A DNA stretch of 64,000 bases, from positions 4,402,001-4,466,000 of the forward strand of contig JAQQWL010000011.1 of the NCBI GenBank assembly GCA_038363925.1, in the 5' to 3' direction. This DNA is from Apiospora phragmitis (taxonomy: Eukaryota; Ascomycota; Sordariomycetes; Amphisphaeriales; Apiosporaceae). Under the pieces are notes generated by a model, which was not told the origin of the DNA, searched no databases, and was given only the letters and a program-made list of their open reading frames with translations. Shown piece by piece: positions 60,134 to 64,000 of this stretch (position 1 is the first letter of the stretch; every line of letters starts with the position of its first letter). A program made the translations under genes and the position numbers.

Positions 60134-61570
60134 TTGAGCTTAGCAAAACCGGGACCATTGTATGCGGTCATCCGACACAGTCGGCACAAACAACACACTT
60201 CTTCAACGCCATCAACAGTAACACAGTCTTCTTACTTAACAGCCCTCCAGCAACGAGATTCGATGATTTGTGGGTATAGCCACAGGCGGGCACTCTCGGT
60301 CACTTGTCCTTTGTTTATTAGTCGTGCCAAGTGGGGTAGGAGTGGTAGTAGTAGTAGTAGTAGTAGTGGCGCCTTAATAAGGAAGCCTTACCGTCGCCAA
60401 CTCTCGGTAGCACCACGACGATCACTAGACTCATTCCCACAAAGCACACGGCATACTATGACGACAACGGGTTCCTTATCCACATCGGCTTCTCCCATCC
60501 GGGCCGGTCGGTTCCAGACCCACGAGTTCAGCCAAGACGGAGATGATGCCCCCGCCATCGTCACCATCCGCGACGAGCTGTACGGCACCCACACCATCAC
60601 GGAGCCGGTGCTGACCGAGCTCCTGCGCTCCGCGGCCCTGGCGCGCCTGGCCGGCGTCCACCAGCACGGCATCTCGGGCCTGCTGGGCCTCACGCCCAAG
60701 GTGACGCGGCTCGAGCACACGGTGGGTGCGATGCTGCTGGTGCGGCACGTGGGCGCCGGCGTGGCCGAGCAGGTCGCCGCCCTGCTGCACGATGTGAGCC
60801 ACACGGCCATGAGCCATGTCGTCGACTTCGCCATGGCCTCGGGCCCCGAGGACGACGAGGGCAGCTTCCACGAGGTCCACAAGATGCGCTACATCCGCGA
60901 CTTCACCCCGATCCCCGCCATCCTGGCCCGCCACGGCTTCGTGGACCGCCCGGGCCCCCTCGATGAGGAGCTCTTCCCGCTCGTCGAGCAGCCCGCGCCA
61001 CGCCTCTGCGCCGACCGCCTCGACTACGCGCTGCGGGACGTGGTGGGGCTCCAGCACATGGCGCTGGCGGACGCGCGGCGCGTCATCGCCTCCCTGAAAG
61101 CGTGGCCGAGCGTCGACGACGACGGCCGCTACCTCGTGCTCCAGGACCAGGAGCTCGCGCTCGCGCTCGCGCGGGCCTACGCCGCGTGCGACCGCGACGT
61201 CTGGGGCAACCCGTCGCACGGGGACCTGTACACGCGGACGGCGGGCTTGATGAAGTCGCTGATCCACCAGGGCGCCGTGCAGGAGGCGGAGCTCTGGACG
61301 CTGTCGGACGAGGAGTTCTGGGCGCGGATGCGCGGGGCGGCCAACCCGGAGCAGCAGGCGGCCATGGACCGGCTAGAGAGCGAGGGCCTGCCGGACGGGA
61401 AGAGCCTGGCGCTGCCGAGGCTGGCCAAGGTGCGCACGATCGACCCGGACGTCTGCCTGCCCAAGTCGGAGAAGCCCGTGCCCCTCTCGGAGTTGTGGCC
61501 GGCTTACGATGCGGAGCGGCAGGAATACATTAAAGCCAGGCAGTCGCTGTATGCGCCGCCCGCAGCCTAG
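60134..61570 (+). CDS. HD-domain phosphohydrolase (COG1078-like)
   Basis: Metal-dependent phosphohydrolase with an HD domain, related to bacterial dNTP triphosphohydrolase-like proteins; substrate unknown. The metal ligands are visible as TRLEHTVGAMLL, ALLHDVSHTAMSHVVDF and CADRLDYALRDV. The core starts at ATG 60458 (MTTTGSLS, 370 aa). The same frame is open for another 108 codons to ATG 60134, giving 478 aa. That extension is rich in Arg and Ser (SHRRALSVTCPLFISRAKWG and a Ser run coded by AGT repeats) and could be a mitochondrial presequence or just an open 5' UTR. No introns, very GC-rich core. The 263-aa antisense frame is a shadow. It is convergent with GGPP synthase, 738 bp apart. Confidence 0.85.
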   Translation: MSLAKPGPLYAVIRHSRHKQHTSSTPSTVTQSSYLTALQQRDSMICGYSHRRALSVTCPLFISRAKWGRSGSSSSSSSGALIRKPYRRQLSVAPRRSLDSFPQSTRHTMTTTGSLSTSASPIRAGRFQTHEFSQDGDDAPAIVTIRDELYGTHTITEPVLTELLRSAALARLAGVHQHGISGLLGLTPKVTRLEHTVGAMLLVRHVGAGVAEQVAALLHDVSHTAMSHVVDFAMASGPEDDEGSFHEVHKMRYIRDFTPIPAILARHGFVDRPGPLDEELFPLVEQPAPRLCADRLDYALRDVVGLQHMALADARRVIASLKAWPSVDDDGRYLVLQDQELALALARAYAACDRDVWGNPSHGDLYTRTAGLMKSLIHQGAVQEAELWTLSDEEFWARMRGAANPEQQAAMDRLESEGLPDGKSLALPRLAKVRTIDPDVCLPKSEKPVPLSELWPAYDAERQEYIKARQSLYAPPAA

Positions 61571-62308
61571 CTGCTACCTGCTGCGATGGGAGTTTATAGA
61601 TTGTTTCGATCAAGCTACCTCTAGACTAGGAGAAAATACCCGTCTCCCCAAGTGTGTATATATATATGAGGGCACTAAATACATGATTTCTAGCCTGGCG
61701 GTCTCACAATAGCATAAACTCTGCTACTCCTTTTTAAAAAGCTAGAGTTTCCTACGAAATGACCAAAGATGAGTGCGAGAGCCAAAGTTACACAATAGCC
61801 AAGTTAAGATATGTAGCAGTGGGAACCAGATCAGCTATTCACGACAGAATTTTGAAACTTCTCAGTTGCTCAAAACAGAAAGTAGTAGTAAACACATATG
61901 AACTCCTGTTTGTTGTCTGCAGAGCCACTGCCTGGATTATTATATCACAAGTGAACATCAAAACACTGCTGGACAACACTGAGAGTAAGCTGAAAAAGAG
62001 GAAAGCCCGCATTTGGGAACGGAATTTGCTTTTAGATGAATAAGCCGGGTGCTGTCGCATCAGCATAGCAGCGTCCCTGGCTATGAATCATATGTTCGCA
62101 ACTGGAGTAAGCCCAGTGCTGAGAAAACGACCATCAAGCATGTTATCGTCATCCCCAATTGTGAAGAATTGGGGGGTTGGAAAGAAGGGTATCCGAATAA
62201 GAACGCCGCCTGAATCACGTCTGCCCGTTACACGATCACAACATGCACCATCAATACCCATCCTCCTTTGCGAAACGGACTGTTACCGAGTGGAAAGCCA
62301 GCACCCAA
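61571..62308. other. Convergent intergenic region
   Basis: Between HD gene and GGPP synthase 3' ends. It contains one A-rich 94-aa frame (61759-62043) with no motif, and short TA repeats near 61668. No supported gene. Confidence 0.45.
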
Positions 62309-63507
62309 TCATGCCTTGGCGCCGTTCTCCGGATCAGGGATAACCATGGCATCCAGAATCCTATGTATCCCCTCATTCTTGCCCTTCTCTTCGTCAATCT
62401 TGTCGGCGACCTTCCGAGCCCGCTCGATCAGAACATCGAGAACATTCTTGGTGTAGGCGAAGCTGCCCGTTTCATACATATACTTGACAGCGTAGCGCTT
62501 CACCTCCTCGTCCGTAGGCTTCTGCTTCAGAATGTTGATGAGCTGCAGGTTGCTGGGGTTGGCGCGAATGCTGTGGATGATGAGAAAGGAGAATTTTCCC
62601 TCGGTCAAATCCTCGCACATGCCTTTGTTCTTACTGTAGACAGCCGAGTCCAGGTTCATGTAGTCATCGCGAATCTGGAAGATAAGACCGAGTAGGTTTA
62701 CCAGCTCGGTACAGTCGAGTGAGGTCGGCGACTCGGCTTGCATGAGCTTGATACTCAAACGGAACAGGCCACCGGTCTTGTTGTCCACCATTTCGAGGTA
62801 GTCTTCCTCGGTTGGAACGGTGAGGGTGTCTCGCCAGAAGAGATCCATTCCCTGGCCTCGGTGTAAGTTGAGCAGCTCATCCATGTAGATGCTGATAGCT
62901 TTGGGGTTGTTCAGCTTCTGGATCTCCTGCAGTGCCACGAAGTACATGTAATTGGCCGTATTGATGGTCTGCGCGGTGCCGAAGATGCTATGCGCAACGG
63001 GCATGCCCCGTCGCAGCAGTGAGTTGTCCTCCACATCATCGACCAGCAGGGAGGAATTGTGTAGCATGCCCACGACCTTGGTGATGATCTCTATACATTC
63101 TTCAGGAACATTCAGCCAAGCATTGAAGGCAGCTATGAGCTTTTTGCGGATATCCTTTCCCGGTTGGGCGGCCAAATAGTCGTATGGACCCCATAAAATC
63201 TTCTCCTTCTGATCGGTCCAGGTCTTCCTGGCGGCGAAGTTGAAGTCTTCCGTCTCGAAGCGAGACGGGTCCGAAGGAGCGGAAGCTTGCATGATGGCGG
63301 ATGAAGGGCCAGGTATTTGGCCAGTGGTGGCGGAGGAGCTGTGGCGATGCCTGGTTCGAGCGCTCTGACCCAGCCAATCTGACTCGGGACAGGTCGTAAT
63401 ACCGACTTGGAGGGGACGTGAGGGATCGTGTGGCCGGTCGACGAGGTTCGGGGAGGAATGGCGTTGGGGGATTGAAAGGGAACCGAGCTGCTGGAAGATG
63501 AGAGCAT
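62309..63507 (-). CDS. Geranylgeranyl diphosphate synthase (one frameshift)
   Basis: Type III GGPP synthase: condenses FPP with IPP to C20 GGPP for protein prenylation, carotenoid or diterpene precursors. The first Asp-rich motif DDVED is at about residues 157-161, the second in [10 protein letters not shown] at about 281-282; [12 protein letters not shown] and the Lys/Arg sites are normal. The frame from ATG 63292 alone gives 327 aa. In the same frame upstream stands [13 protein letters not shown], but no ATG, while the neighbouring frame starts at ATG 63507 ([14 protein letters not shown]) and runs to SKSVLRPVP. Adding one base at about 63390 (a C in the CCC run) joins them into 400 codons (399 aa), the length expected for this family with its N-terminal extension. 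The gene is intronless. Confidence 0.88.
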
Positions 63508-64000
63508 CGTCTTGTACTAGAAGCTCGTATCGCTGGCACTAGATCATGCAGGTAACGGTAAAATGGGGAGGCTGAGTTTATACCAACAGTTGCTCAAGCT
63601 CCCGTTGGCCCCAAGGGATGGAGAATCACAGGCAGCAGCTATCCCAGGTTGCTTATCCGACAGTGGGGGCCCGAGGCAATGCGCCGAGAGAAACTCGCAA
63701 GGGATGGAACACGGGAAGAAGGCGGCAACACACTCGATTGCTGCGTTTGCTCTGCAGGTAGGAGGGGGGAGGGGAGACTGCAGGTCTCGTTTCGCGCAGA
63801 TGTCCCAAGGTCTTATGTTAGGTATCCTGTCTGACCTCTGCTTCGAGCCAAAGTCTAGGTCGCAGCCAACTGGGTTGGGGAAGCGATGGAAGTAAATATA
63901 TCAATAGTCTTGCCGGTGAAGCCGCAACGGGGGCTAAGGAAAACCGAATAGCCCAAATAGCCGGGCCGCGACGGTGGGATGCGATGCGGGGAGGAAAGCC
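63508..64000. other. Right flank, GGPP synthase promoter
   Basis: Upstream of the GGPP synthase start on its strand. No gene recognised before the window ends. Confidence 0.4.

Noticed and set aside
60476..61267. 263-aa antisense frame over the HD gene
   Set aside because: Shadow of the GC-rich HD core.
61759..62043. 94-aa A-rich frame between HD and GGPPS genes
   Set aside because: No motif, no splice context, convergent 3' region; composition unlike the neighbouring genes.
62309..63507. Diterpene cluster around GGPP synthase
   Set aside because: Neighbours on the visible side are HD hydrolase and peroxin; no terpene cyclase or P450, and one housekeeping GGPPS is expected.

Overview
The window is nuclear DNA of a filamentous ascomycete (Pezizomycotina, most likely a Sordariomycete). 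The evidence is about twenty protein genes with short introns (roughly 50-160 nt, GT...AG), an ATG2, a kinesin-3 (UNC-104/UncA type), a Zn(II)2Cys6 activator, a DysF-type peroxin and a cytochrome b5-acyl-CoA dehydrogenase fusion. I found no rRNA, tRNA, transposon, CRISPR or prokaryotic operon. Exon models were built by hand from reading frames, splice signals and family motifs. Every model not flagged as broken sums to a whole number of codons.

Layout. 1-4022 is gene-free. Then: leukotriene-A4 hydrolase/aminopeptidase (4179-6238, +), kinesin-3 (7505-12749, +), an SDR oxidoreductase (13407-14362, +), a GT8 glycosyltransferase (15052-16076, +), a small secreted cysteine-rich protein (16505-16827, -), a damaged MFS transporter (17362-19565, +) and ATG2 (20226-26592, -). 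27.8-43.8 kb is metabolic: FAD amine oxidase (-), b5-acyl-CoA dehydrogenase (+), isocitrate lyase/PEP mutase-family enzyme (+), TauD-type dioxygenase (-), Zn2Cys6 regulator (-) and amino-acid permease (-). The right part holds a 63-aa three-exon gene (44471-44824, +), a CorA-like transporter (+), a 966-aa kinase with a long C-terminal region (-), a mitochondrial carrier (+), ribosomal protein eL22 (-), a membrane-anchored fatty aldehyde dehydrogenase (+), exosome subunit RRP4 (-), a Pex30-like peroxin (+), an HD-domain phosphohydrolase (+) and GGPP synthase (-).

The most striking sequence-level observation is about a dozen single-base frame breaks in otherwise perfectly conserved genes: LTA4H, kinesin-3 twice, MFS, ATG2 twice, TauD, ALDH twice, PEX30 and GGPPS. 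Most are one missing base, several in short homopolymers. Correcting them gives exact codon sums, so I read most of them as consensus errors of the assembly, not biology. The MFS gene also carries an in-frame TAG where the family has Trp. That could be real decay or a stop codon corrected by A-to-I mRNA editing, which is known from Sordariomycetes.

Functionally the genes cover autophagy and membrane traffic (ATG2, UNC-104, PEX30, GGPPS), lipid and aldehyde oxidation (b5-ACAD, HFD1-like ALDH), RNA and ribosome core functions (RRP4, eL22), and a possible amine/sulfonate/organic-acid catabolic neighbourhood with its own regulator and permease. I recognise no classical secondary-metabolite cluster. 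The best candidates for undescribed biology are the 83-aa secreted peptide, the 63-aa three-exon gene, the kinase-propeller protein and the TAG-interrupted transporter.
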